Shown piece by piece: positions 31,540-41,629 of a stretch of DNA of 64,000 nucleotides. The DNA is from Dermanyssus gallinae. Its lineage: Eukaryota; Arthropoda; Arachnida; Mesostigmata; Dermanyssidae. Numbering within the stretch: the first letter of the stretch is position 1; each line of letters begins with the position of its first letter. The notes beneath the pieces are model-generated. The model had not been told where the DNA came from and did not search any database. It worked only from the letters and a program-made list of their open reading frames with translations. A program made the translations under genes and the position numbers. The stretch covers positions 1,028,501 through 1,092,500 of the forward strand of contig QVRM01002067.1 in the NCBI GenBank assembly GCA_003439945.1, written 5' to 3'.

Positions 31540-34506
31540 TCATGTATTCCTATTTAAAAGCCATATCTTGACGTCTCGGGTAAAGCAGGTCAGGGACTTC
31601 GAGTGACGGATTTCATGCGGGATACTCTCCCATACGACGGGCAGTCTATATACAAGAGATTGGGTACTAGATCTTTTCTGTACCCGAGGTATCACAAAAG
31701 TGGTGGCCCGTCGCGAGGTTTTCCGCCGCTGAGGGACTAGAGGGAAGGCAACCTCAACAGGTACTAAACTACGACTGATCTTGAAGCCGAAAGTACCTAC
31801 TTGAAGACGATACAGCGAATCGATGGATAGGATCTTATAATCACAATATATATATCTAACAGATTGGCTACGTCTCATCCCAAATATAGCCCTCAGTGCA
31901 TCGTTCTGCATGACCTGAGCCCGATGCAGAACGTGATTATAACCACTACCCCACAAGAGAATGCCGTAAGTGAGTACCGGCACAAACAGCGTTTTGTAGA
32001 TCAATATCAGTCCATCCAACGGAACTCCCACCCGACGCAAACGTCGCAAGGCCGATATAACTGCATAACATTTGGGTGTTATATGATCAATATGAGCGCG
32101 CCAACTTAAACCATCGTGTAATATGAGGCCTAAACATTTAGTAGTTGACGAGAACTTCAGACCGAATTCTGAAGAAAGCCGATCAAGATCCGCCCGCAAC
32201 TTTAGTTGAGGAGAGCGAAACAGAGTGAGACTAGTCTTGCTAGCATTAACAACGAGGCCGAAATAATTAAAGATTTTAATTACCTCCTTCACTTGAGATA
32301 GTGAGCGCGGTATATCGAGGGCTGGAGAGTCAACCCTAAATAAAAGTGAAGTATCATCGGCAAAAGCTAGCGGTTTACCAATGCTCTCCTTTTCAATATT
32401 AAGCAGAATGAAATTAATTAGAATCAAAAAAAGAAACGGTCCTAGCACCGATCCTTGTGGAGTTCCAATATTAACAGATCTCCACGAGGAAACCACTTGC
32501 CCTATACGAACGGACTGCAATCTAGAAGATAGAAATGAATTAAACCACTCTACTGTACCTGCAGAACACCCAAGGTTTTGCAAGATTTGAAGAATGAAAG
32601 AATGGCGAACGCAATTGAATGCCGCAGTGACATCGAGAAAAACGCCTAGACAGGCTTTTGTCGATTCAACGGAGTCGGTTACAAACTGCCAGAGATGCGC
32701 GAGTGCCAGGCCCGTGGACCGACCGTGACGAAATCCAAATTGATTAGGCGAAAGAAAGCTGCAGGATTCGAGGAAGTGTTCCAGCTGCAAGAGAGCAAGC
32801 TTCTCGAATAGCTTTGAAATGCAGTCAACCAAGCTGATAGGTCGGTAGCTTTTAAGCTCCGCAACGTCGCCTTTCTTTTTGTAAATAGGTGTAACAAAAG
32901 AAGCCTTAAGGGCGGTTGGAAACACTCCAGATGCGAGTGAAAGGTTCGCTATGTGCGTAAGAGGACCAGCAATGTATGGAGTACCAAGTTTTAGAAGTTG
33001 AGCAGGAAGTCCCGTTGCACCGCAGCTCCAGCTCCGTTTCTGCTTAAGTAATATCGAGGTCACCTCCATTACTGTTACAGCGCGAAAACTGAAGGTAACG
33101 TCATTACAGGACCAAAGGTTTCTTAATCGCGGTCTAATATCGTCCTCAAGACGCAATGAAGAGACCGTCTCCAAACCCACCGACGCGAAGTAGCGGTTAA
33201 ATTCGTCGGCTATTAAAACAGGATCTGTGGAAGTTTCTCCTGAAGAGGTGACAAGAGCAGTAGGCAACTCGGCCGAGCCTTTATGTTTACCACAGGACCT
33301 GTTAATGAACTGCCAGAGACGGCGGGAATCACCACGTAAGGTATCAAACCGCTCCTTATAGAACGCTGAACGAGCAATACGAACAGCGGTTTTGTACCTT
33401 TTCTGGCTCACCAGATAAGCATGTTTACTTTCTGGGGAATTAATCTTTTTGTGCCTAATGTACATTTTGTTGGCATGCTTTCTTAGGCGACGCAGTCCTG
33501 GCGAGAACACAAACGTGTCACCTTTTGACGCCTTCGTACGCTCTATGAGACGTAAACTGAATGATGTGTTATAAATACCCCGAAGGGTTTGTTGAAAATT
33601 CTCGAACGCTAAATTAACATCATTTGAGTCATAGACATTGCTACAGGAAATATCACTTAGGCGATTTAAGAAGGTACCCACACCAGCAGCGTCATGAACC
33701 CGGGTGAAGATGGAAGTAGCGGCCTGATGCGTCGTTGAAGTTTCTCCGCATTTGAGCAGGGAGACGGCAACAGGGAAATGGTCCGAGAATGACAACGTAT
33801 TTAAAACCACTGGTTGAACTTTAGAGAATGTAGAACAGCCCCTAATTGCAATGTGATCAATGCAAGTTCCAGAAAGAGGTCTCGTGACACGATCGATGAG
33901 ATGCATTAGGTCGTTGCTAGTGAAGAAGGATATATAGTTCAACGGCGGGGGACTAGCGAGCAAGTTAACGTTCGAATCACCAAGGAGCAAACACGGAAGT
34001 AAAGAGTTAGATGGTAGAATATCATCTAATAGGTCAAGGAGAGTATCCCTATGTAGAGTACTACTCGAGTAAAACCCAATGATAAAACCTTCGAATTCGG
34101 ACCCTTTCCGAAGATGTATACGAAGAGCTTGAACACACCCATCAAGGCTACTAAGCACTAGCGTGGATACAATCACACAGGTGGTACGGACATAGATTCC
34201 GACACCGCCTCCAAGCTTAGGCGTTTTACGATTGGATGTCACTAAGCTGAAGCCGTCAATGGCGAACAGAGAAGCATCGATGTCTTTTAGCCAAGTCTCG
34301 CTTATCACTGCTACATCTACGGATGACCACTCATCACAGAGTACGCTGCTCAGGTGTTCGTGCTGCCCCGATTTTTTTAATCCTTCTGTGCCAGCATTAA
34401 GATGAATTGCTGTAAACGAGCTAGTCACGGGGGGAATGTCGTGCCAGTCCTCGCAACTAGAAATATTAGAACAACTTCGTGGATCAGGGAGTATAAAATC
34501 AAGCAT
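31540..34506 (-). CDS. LINE ORF2: endonuclease-reverse transcriptase
   Basis: 988 residues, uninterrupted. The APE-type endonuclease (about 30-250), which nicks target DNA, shows Asn37 in HLNAG, Glu70 in ISETWL, Asp177 and Asn179 in GDSNVN, Asp217-His218 in CIDHIA and SDH at 241-243. A linker (250-520) is Lys/Arg-rich. The RT (about 520-800) copies the element RNA at the nick: SYRPISLVDCISKLFEKL, NQFGFRHGRST, motif A FLDVTAAFN with Asp625, motif B GTPQGSVLGP at 681, motif C AFADD with Asp717-718. Motif A ends AFN rather than the commoner AFD. The C-terminal thumb region includes VLTYGILLWG. Translation follows ORF1 across a 47-bp gap. All expected catalytic positions are filled, so the protein could be active. 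Confidence 0.93.
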   Translation of the reverse strand: MLDFILPDPRSCSNISSCEDWHDIPPVTSSFTAIHLNAGTEGLKKSGQHEHLSSVLCDEWSSVDVAVISETWLKDIDASLFAIDGFSLVTSNRKTPKLGGGVGIYVRTTCVIVSTLVLSSLDGCVQALRIHLRKGSEFEGFIIGFYSSSTLHRDTLLDLLDDILPSNSLLPCLLLGDSNVNLLASPPPLNYISFFTSNDLMHLIDRVTRPLSGTCIDHIAIRGCSTFSKVQPVVLNTLSFSDHFPVAVSLLKCGETSTTHQAATSIFTRVHDAAGVGTFLNRLSDISCSNVYDSNDVNLAFENFQQTLRGIYNTSFSLRLIERTKASKGDTFVFSPGLRRLRKHANKMYIRHKKINSPESKHAYLVSQKRYKTAVRIARSAFYKERFDTLRGDSRRLWQFINRSCGKHKGSAELPTALVTSSGETSTDPVLIADEFNRYFASVGLETVSSLRLEDDIRPRLRNLWSCNDVTFSFRAVTVMEVTSILLKQKRSWSCGATGLPAQLLKLGTPYIAGPLTHIANLSLASGVFPTALKASFVTPIYKKKGDVAELKSYRPISLVDCISKLFEKLALLQLEHFLESCSFLSPNQFGFRHGRSTGLALAHLWQFVTDSVESTKACLGVFLDVTAAFNCVRHSFILQILQNLGCSAGTVEWFNSFLSSRLQSVRIGQVVSSWRSVNIGTPQGSVLGPFLFLILINFILLNIEKESIGKPLAFADDTSLLFRVDSPALDIPRSLSQVKEVIKIFNYFGLVVNASKTSLTLFRSPQLKLRADLDRLSSEFGLKFSSTTKCLGLILHDGLSWRAHIDHITPKCYAVISALRRLRRVGVPLDGLILIYKTLFVPVLTYGILLWGSGYNHVLHRAQVMQNDALRAIFGMRRSQSVRYIYCDYKILSIDSLYRLQVGTFGFKISRSLVPVEVAFPLVPQRRKTSRRATTFVIPRVQKRSSTQSLVYRLPVVWESIPHEIRHSKSLTCFTRDVKIWLLNRNT

Positions 34507-34553
34507 TAAAATAGTAAAAGAGAGTCAAATCAGGCTGATGGGATAGTGTAGCC

Positions 34554-36065
34554 TTAGGTTAAAAATGCTGATAAAAGCGGAGAAATTGTCACAAAGAATC
34601 TACTCAGACTGGCCGCAGCCTTCGGACAAATGGCTTTAAAAAATTTTATAAGAGGTTGAACAATTGCAGGAAGTTGCTTGCTCTTTGCAGGTACAGTCTT
34701 CTTGGGTTTTTGTGGCCCTCTAAGTAGAGATGGCGTCCGTTGATAGGAGTTTGTTGACTTCTTCTTCGATGGCATGGGCTTCTTCGAGGAGATCTCAGAA
34801 ATTCCAGGCAGATTCACCCGAACTTCGGGACCTGAAGAAGTCTCCACGACTAGGGACCGGACCACAGCTGCATAGGAGACCTTAGCGGGGCCCGATTGAC
34901 TAGATGAGATGACTTGAGGCTTATTTGGAGGGCATGAGTCCACTGTGTCCAGGACATTTAATGATTTGGCATCCGGAAGCTCCATATTGACTTGATGTAT
35001 CAGCCTACATTCCATAAGAGCTTTCCTTTTTTCAATTTCACAAGCTCGAAGAGGACAGGCCGCTGATTGAGACGGATGCGGCCCTTTACAGTTTACACAT
35101 CGAGGTGCGTTCTTGCAACTAGCCATAATATGACCCGGTAGGCCGCACCGCTTACACAATTGGCTGTTCCGACAGTTGGCGGCCGTGTGCCCAAGTCTCA
35201 GGCAATTATAACAGGCAGTGGGGGCTCCGGCGTGAAGGACAACTTTATGCATCTTGAACGCCAAAAATACCTCGGGAGGCGGTAATTTATTAAACTGCAA
35301 GATCACCCGGTCCGTGGGTACCACAATAGTTTCCTCGCCGCGCTTCCTTATGTAAGACTCTCTTTTTGCCATTGTGACACCGACGTCCTTAAGAGCAGAC
35401 GTGATATCGTGCTCTGAAAAGCCTTTATCAACGTCAGTAATTCTAGCTCTGTAACAGCCTAGATCATGACTTTTTACTAATACAGGCACGTTGAGCAAGG
35501 ACGATAACTGTGTGGCCTTGGCAACCTCCTCAGCAGAACTGAACCATACATGAAAGAAGCCAGATCTTGTTTCTGGCTTGCAAGCCGGAAAAAGTCGGTG
35601 CAGGTCAGCACAGAGCGCTAATACATCTTCATCGAATGGTTCAGCGACTTGCACTAGATTACCATCAACGACCCGATCAGCCCTGCGTCCGATGACGACT
35701 TTGAAGATACCTTTTGGCGGTCTATACTCGGACGATCTAATAGCGCCGATCTGTTTCTTCAGAGTATCCAATCTCTTTGCAGTATTTTTATTCACGACCG
35801 TCATCCAGCCATTTTGTGTTTCATCGATCGATAATTGCGTCTCTTCATCCGCGACGGCCGTCGGAATATCAACTGCGTTAGACTCATTAGAAACCTCGCT
35901 ATTCGAGCCAGAACCAGTTGGCTTATTAACGCACGGTACCGTTATATTTCGATCAGTCATGGTTTTCGCGGCACGGGTAGAGCCCACTCGCCTATCTTTC
36001 TTCTCTATCCTGGACGCAAGAATCACGTTCCTTTTCAGCGTCGCCACTGCTCTCCCAGTCACCAT
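34554..36065 (-). CDS. LINE ORF1: gag-like nucleic-acid-binding protein
   Basis: 503 residues, uninterrupted. A basic N-terminus (1-50) precedes a Ser/Asn-rich stretch. A central domain (about 118-275) contains FKVVIGRR, FFHVWFSS and YRARITDVDKGFSEHDI, resembling the RNA-binding core of gag-like ORF1 proteins. Three zinc knuckles follow: Cys285-Cys288-His293-Cys298, Cys304-Cys307-His312-Cys317, and a variant Cys323-Cys326-His330-Cys337. The C-terminal 150 residues are Ser/Pro/Lys-rich. The family coats element RNA in the ribonucleoprotein that carries out target-primed reverse transcription. The start at 36065 is the first ATG; Met36 is an alternative. No homologue is obvious in the truncated copy A, which lacks this region. 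Confidence 0.9.
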   Translation of the reverse strand: MVTGRAVATLKRNVILASRIEKKDRRVGSTRAAKTMTDRNITVPCVNKPTGSGSNSEVSNESNAVDIPTAVADEETQLSIDETQNGWMTVVNKNTAKRLDTLKKQIGAIRSSEYRPPKGIFKVVIGRRADRVVDGNLVQVAEPFDEDVLALCADLHRLFPACKPETRSGFFHVWFSSAEEVAKATQLSSLLNVPVLVKSHDLGCYRARITDVDKGFSEHDITSALKDVGVTMAKRESYIRKRGEETIVVPTDRVILQFNKLPPPEVFLAFKMHKVVLHAGAPTACYNCLRLGHTAANCRNSQLCKRCGLPGHIMASCKNAPRCVNCKGPHPSQSAACPLRACEIEKRKALMECRLIHQVNMELPDAKSLNVLDTVDSCPPNKPQVISSSQSGPAKVSYAAVVRSLVVETSSGPEVRVNLPGISEISSKKPMPSKKKSTNSYQRTPSLLRGPQKPKKTVPAKSKQLPAIVQPLIKFFKAICPKAAASLSRFFVTISPLLSAFLT

Positions 36066-36490
36066 AATTGATGGCGAGTGGGAAGAGCGAGAGGCAGCAG
36101 GATATTGCTGACCACTCTAGAACCGGGACAAGATGTTTATAAACAGAAGGCCGTGGCGCCACCCCGATGAAGAACAGCTGGTATGTCGTCACTGCACTGA
36201 CAGATACTTGGGTACGTTGAATCAGCTGGCCAGTCAAGCACTTCCGTCCATTGCCTTAATCGACGGAACAAAAGAACATGGCACGACAAAAGAGATACAC
36301 AATACACTCTACACGTAGAAGGCGTCGCCACAAGAACCACCTCACAAGGCGCCCAACACGTCTCGACCAGCTCCAACCGGAACTCAGAGTGGAGCACATC
36401 CGAGTCAAACAAGCGTCGCATCCAACCGCCACCGCCGAATCGAGACAACACAGCACAAGGCGAGAGTCACTCAAAGCATGACCAAACACC
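36066..36490 (-). other. Presumed 5' UTR/promoter region of LINE copy B
   Basis: Lies upstream of ORF1 on the minus strand and downstream of repeat Q. No long conserved frame. In non-LTR elements the RNA polymerase II promoter is internal to the 5' UTR, so it would be expected here; no specific core motif was identified. Confidence 0.4.
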
Positions 36491-36508
36491 TCGACGTTCG
36501 AACGTCGA
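36491..36508. repeat. 18-bp perfect palindrome at the LINE/repeat Q border
   Basis: TCGACGTTCGAACGTCGA is its own reverse complement. It sits between the presumed LINE 5' UTR and the (TA)n start of repeat Q. Confidence 0.85.
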
Positions 36509-36511
36509 ATA

Positions 36512-36553
<42 letters not shown>

Positions 36554-38055
36554 TAAATATTTATAACTTTTACTATTTTATTAATAATTCATACAAATTA
36601 GCCTAACGTAGTTTTATAAAGGAAAATATTGTTCTGTTTCTATCTAGTAGGGTAATTTAATAACTCATTAAGCAAATGCTGGTGCACCTATTGGACACTA
36701 TGGTCGTCGCTGGAATGTCGCTGGAATGCTCACCGTTCACACCTAGTTCAGTCTACATGTTTATGAGATCGTTGTTGTTGGTGGAATTCTTGGTGGAATT
36801 GAAAGGAAAATATAGTTCTGTTTCTATCTAGTAGGGTAATCTAATAACTCAATAAGCAAGGAAAATATAGTTCTGTTTCTATCTAGTAGGGTAATCTAAT
36901 AACTCAATAAGCAAATGCTGGTGCACCTATTGGACACTGTGGCCGTCGCTGGCATGCTCACCGTCCACACCAAGTTCAGTCTACGTGTTTATGAGATCGT
37001 TGTTGTTGGTGGAATTCTTGGTGGAATTGTACGCTATCTATTATTAAGTAGTGGACAGTAGCCATTGCAGCTACGGCTACTTCTCGTACAGCCGCCTCGT
37101 GGACTCGGGAGTTAAATCGTCGAGACGCTAAACGAAGCAGGCAACGTCGATCAACGTGGATTCCACCCTTGTTCGATTTCACTTGTTACTCTTACGTTGT
37201 CAGGGGCCCTCGGAGGACAGTGATATCGATGATGACAAAGTAAATGAGCGAACTTTTGTAACACTGAAGATCTACCGAGTCATCAAATAATCGTTATGGG
37301 CCGCGATTGCGGCTGCTAAAATAGGCAAGAAGGCTGGAAAAGAAATTATACGTTTTGATCTGCCGGAACAATTATTAAAAGTCCGGCAAACTACATAGCA
37401 TATGACGATCACTGTCGTAGGAGTGTCTGCTACTATGGTGATATAGTTGCTCCTTCGTCTCGTAATCTGCTTGCCTAATGTACGCTTCTTCCTTCTTCTC
37501 TTCGACTATGTCGACCAACGGCTAGATAAAACAAAAGGCAGGCGGTTACTACACGGTACATATGCGCTTGCCGAACGAGCCGACTACAGCCATTAGAGAA
37601 GGTCGGTGCTTACGTAGCGTCTGCAGTTGTCATCTGCAACTAAAAGCGTACATTGGCGATCAACGCCGAGTGCCACTCAAATCGATCTAACTGGAGTTTC
37701 ACCCGTATAATGGATAATCCGGCAAGAATCGTAGCTAAACCTATAGTAATTACAAGACCGGACATTCCCGCAACTTAAATCGGCTACGTTAGTAGCCGTG
37801 GTGAGTGGGTTTGTAACTGTGCTACATTATAACTTTTAGAATGTAGTTTTCTTAAAAATCATATACAACTAATACAAATTACGTTATGTTTCAACATTTG
37901 CTTCGTCAGATAATTCTAGCTGATATAATCAATATTTACAGTGTAAACAAACTAGACTTTGTCTAGATACATTTGCGTAGGATTGAACACAAAGATCATT
38001 CAAAACTCTGAGCCAGGAAAAGATTTGTGTATGTTGAGTGAGCTGCGGTGCTAAT
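36508..38055 (+). repeat. Unclassified repeat, copy Q
   Basis: Inverted counterpart of copy P (26940-28655). It begins with (TA)n at about 36511-36551, then an AT-rich segment with TTCTGTTTCTATCTAGTAGG, the AAATCGTCGAGACGCTAAAC block at 37111, GTCAGGGGCCCTCGGAGGAC at 37200, ACATTGGCGATCAACGCCGA at 37652, GTGAGTGGGTTTG at 37803, and TGTAAACAAACTAGACTTTG at 37941, each of which has an aligned partner in P. No terminal inverted repeat or transposase motif was identified. Confidence 0.75.
36620..37028 (+). repeat. Tandem duplication inside repeat Q
   Basis: A unit starting near GGAAAATATTGTTCTGTTTC and ending TTGGTGGAATTG is present twice (about 36620-36799 and 36857-37028), with a partial unit of about 56 bp between them (36801-36856). 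The two long units share TGCTGGTGCACCTATTGGAC and GATCGTTGTTGTTGGTGGAA, with small differences such as an extra TCGCTGGAATG in the first. Confidence 0.9.
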
Positions 38056-38179
38056 ATTCTCCCTACATTTCACGCGGACGCTGCACGGCGCTGTTCCCTG
38101 AGGATGTGCTACAAATGGTGAAGCACGCAGGCACTCTAGAAGTTTGCACAGGGGTTACTAAGGGGGGAATGCAAAAGCC

Positions 38180-39640
38180 CTAGTCGATGAAAGTGGAGCA
38201 AAACACGAGGGCTAGTATCCGGATCATGGTTAGGAAGAATAAAACCCTTGCGGAAACGCTTAGCGGGGTCAGAACCCAGATAAGTCAGGAGGGGAACCAA
38301 AAATCGCGGTTCGAAACGTTATTAAGAACAAAGGCACCACCCTCATAGTATACTGCATGAGAGCAGGAAGGAAAAGGCAACAAAGGGCGCTGTAAAGATG
38401 TTTGCTGACGCCAGGCAAAGAGCCGTTAGACCAGCTGGCTACGGCTTTGTAGGGGGTAGATCCCATGTTGGACATGACAAAAATTAACGGAGCGCTGGAA
38501 GCGGTGCTAGGTGCGCCAGTAACTAACCAAGTGAAGGCGAGTGGGCCATGGCTAGGCACGGTAAAGACCTGGTACGCGTTGGTTAGAACAACCGCGGCGA
38601 TCGGGTGATCTGAGATCACAAGGGAGTCGAGATTAGTACGAGAAGGTGCAGACAGGAAGAGTGGATGAAGCGCATTCCTCTAAGTTGGTTGGAGTCTGCT
38701 CAGCACTGACTCCGAAGTGCTTAATATTCGCCACCAAGGGTCATCGGGCGAATGACATGGCCAGCCCTGCCTATCACAGGAAGGTAGAAGAGATCAGGGA
38801 AGTGAGCAACGACACAGCAAGAAATGTCAAAATGGGCGTTCCTAGACCAGGTGATCCAAAAACAGCTGCAGCAAGAGACAGAGACAGACCAGCCCGAAAC
38901 CAGTGACGCAATAAGCAAGAGAAACAGTAGATGGACGACAAAAACTGAGGAGGTTTTCTGTCAACTTAGCGGATAATGACCTCTGAGACTGGGCAGTGGT
39001 GGGAGGAAAACAGAAAACGCAATCAATGCGAAATGGCGGTCGAGCGGTGTTGCTGAGACATACTGGAGGAGAGCGTAAGACGGCGAGGCATCTATTTCCT
39101 GCCGCTTTCGGGACCCAACGCGGCCATAAGAGGTAGGCGGAACGACTGGGTAGCAGATACGATTTTGGACAGATATGCAACAGTGTGGTGGACAAGCGGC
39201 GCGGTAGCACAGCGTAGCAAGCGAAGGTAGGCAATGGAATTCGAATGGATGAAAGTCATAAGCTCAACTTATTTTAGCTGCATATGCTAGCTGTATTATT
39301 TTGTTTAAGCAACCTCATTGATGATTGCGTAAGCCTCTATCATAATATAACACATTGGCCGGCTAATATTATCCCGCATGAGGTAGTACATTTGGCATCT
39401 AATGTTAGAATTTTTGGTAGACGCTGACCAAATGGCTATCCTTCGAAACTGTATCGAAAGCAATTTTAAAATATAAGCTGGGTATATTATCTTTTGTTAT
39501 CAGGACGCTATGCCTTCGATCACATTTGCAATAATTGCTTCGGCTAAATTCGGACCTGGGTGGATTCTGTCGAAATTGCCGCTAGAGGCAAATGTTGTAC
39601 GAACAGAAACACTTGATGAGCACAATAACTGCAAGCGCTG
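38180..39640 (+). pseudogene. R1-like gag/endonuclease remnant
   Basis: Plus-strand pieces resemble the gag-to-endonuclease junction of an R1-type element: KTLAETLSGVRTQISQEGNQ near 38.25 kb, a knuckle-like PKCLIFATKGHRANDM near 38.73 kb, and AAIRGRRNDWVADTILDRYA near 39.12 kb followed by EFEWMKVISSTYFSCIC, which fits the start of the endonuclease. A possible DFN-region echo with WVDSVEIAARGK lies near 39.56 kb. Stops and frameshifts occur throughout. The match is by motif order rather than by any continuous similarity, so the call is tentative. Confidence 0.4.
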
Positions 39641-40280
39641 ACGGCCCTTAGATACTCAAAAACGATTTAGTCATCCCCCGCAGAATCCCCATCTTTTTTG
39701 ACCATGATAGCCTGGAAGACATTCTCTTCTGTGAAATCACTCCACGGCTCGTTACACTTACTTCTTCTTCCCGCTGTGGCAGGACAGTTACCAATGAACA
39801 GTCCCGTGTTTGATGTTCATTTCACCCAAATGGCCGTTTAGTTAATGAATTTGGCTGCTTAAGGTGGAGAGAAAATTTTGTGTTGATGAGGGCTTTACTG
39901 AATTCTGCCACGTTCGCTCGTACGCTTCGAATCGCAAGAGCGCCCTGCATTCGGGACCCCACTAATGACTTCAGTAACGACAACATCGTTCTGACAGGCT
40001 TACTCACTTACTCGCCTCGAAAAGGATTAAGTCTTAGTTTGAGAAGGGATGTGATCTAATTCGATCGGCTCTGGTGTTTCTCATCCCGACTGTATGGCCA
40101 GTACGCTTGGTGAGAAAAGTAAGGCCCGTGAACGGCGCCGACAAAAAATGCAGAATTGAGTTATCGTTGACTATGAAAAACTCACATTGATGTTTCAATG
40201 ACAGATGGACAAAGCTAACGACAAAGTAAAATATATATATATATATATATATAGAGGAAGAGAGTCTGCTAACAAAGATA
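39641..40280. other. Unassigned sequence
   Basis: No gene recognised. A short (TA)n tract lies at about 40229-40252, just before Tc1-like T3. Confidence 0.4.
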
Positions 40281-41584
40281 AAGCCACCTAGTTTTACCGC
40301 ATTACACGCATTTATTATAGAGTAACAGCGGGACTTCCATCGACATTTGGAGCCTCGGATTACTTTGAAGCACAAGATCTCGTCATTTGGCACAGCTACA
40401 CCGCGAAAAAAATATTCAGCCACTAGCAAGATGCATGTCTTGGCGAGTGAATTGAGCGTAGCAACGACGTTTGAGCTCATTTTACGGCTCGACGTAAACA
40501 AAGGCAGGGCTGCTACCAAAACTGTTTCTGTGTTGAAGCAATGGACCTGGGGCCTTATGGGTGACAAAAAGACACAAATCAAGGCTGATAAGGACGACGG
40601 CTTCTTCAATCGCGAAATTTCTTGGCCGGTGTACAAATTAACGTGCGAAATGTGCAAAACCTCCTTAGGAAGGCACCTTGGCTTACGAAAAAAAAGAGAA
40701 AACCACGATTGACCGCTGAGCATCAGAAAGCTCGTCTCGACTTCACCCAGGGTACGATGTCATGGACCACTGAGTGGCATTGAGTTCGGATGAAAAAAGT
40801 TCCACTTTGATGGATCGGATGGATTTAATTATTATTTCCACGATGTGCGCAAGAAAGAGCGAATTCTCAAAACTGGGCTGCTGTCGGGTACCATACAAAG
40901 TCGTAAGTTGTGCTTTTAGACGGTGGTGTTAATTCGGCGCGCTATTGGGATCTACTAAGAGCAATCGGCGCATTTTGAGCTGATGAGAGAGCCAGACTTC
41001 GCTTTTCTACACAATAACGTCCCGACTCACACCGCCAGACTGAACGAAAACTTGTTCGAACAACGTCACATTGAGGTCCTACGCTAGTCTACAGTTTTAC
41101 GTTAGTCTTAATATTATCAAGAATGTGTGGGGCTGGCTCGCCCGAATGGTTTACACCGACGAAAAACAATTTTCGAACCATGTTGAACTAAAAGAAGCCA
41201 TTATGGAGGCCTGGGGCGAGCTCTCGCAGGACGTTATCCAAAAGTTCTTCAATATTATACCAAACCGTATTTTTGAGGTTGTCCGATTTAACGGGAAGTT
41301 CACTGAGTACTAAATGTCCTGCCCTATGTTTCCGTCGAGCCATGAAATAAGCCCGAACGTCGTTATTTCGCCCAATTCACTCGCTAAAACAAGCATCTTG
41401 CTGGTGGCTGTATCATTTTTTTGCGGTGTAGCTGTGCCAAATGTGGAGAAATCGTGTTTCAAAGTAACCCGAGAGCCCAAATGTCGATGGAAGTCTCCGC
41501 TGTTACTCTATGAGCATGTATCACTGTAGTCTTTACACGATTGATTATAATAAATGCGTGTGATGTGGCAAAAATGGGTGGCTG
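40281..41584 (+). mobile_element. Tc1-like transposon T3 with transposase remnant
   Basis: A 1304-bp element flanked by TA (40279-40280, 41585-41586). The right end read inwards starts CAGCCACCCATTTTTGCCAC; the left end is AAGCCACCTAGTTTTACCGC, inverted but diverged. Coding on the plus strand, in several frames: HTH block IKADKDDGFFNREIS, first catalytic region with SSDEK, second region FLHNNVPTHTARLNENLFEQ, and a 80-residue open C-terminal piece with NVWGWLARMVY and IPNRIFEVVRFNGKFTEY. The second catalytic Asp is replaced by Asn (HNNVPTH). It is the most complete Tc1-like copy in the window and shows the organisation T1 and T2 have lost. Confidence 0.87.
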
Positions 41585-41597
41585 TATAATTTTTCGC

Positions 41598-41629
<32 letters not shown>

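Larger units (their letters stand above)
31262..36490 (-). mobile_element. Full-length two-ORF LINE (copy B)
   Basis: A non-LTR retrotransposon of the Jockey/CR1 group by domain layout: ORF1 with three CCHC knuckles, ORF2 with APE-type endonuclease plus RT, and a repeat tail rather than an LTR. The 3' end is an AATTC repeat at 31266-31283 (plus-strand reading). The 5' border is placed at about 36490, just before an 18-bp palindrome and the start of repeat Q; it is approximate. The ORFs are 47 bp apart. No target-site duplication could be assigned because mariner M3 and a (TA)n tract occupy the flanks. Copy A at 9-11.8 kb is a truncated sibling. Confidence 0.88.

Noticed and set aside
34800..36111. 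Plus-strand frame of 177 residues at 35578-36111
   Set aside because: Antisense to LINE ORF1, with no motif; shadow frame.
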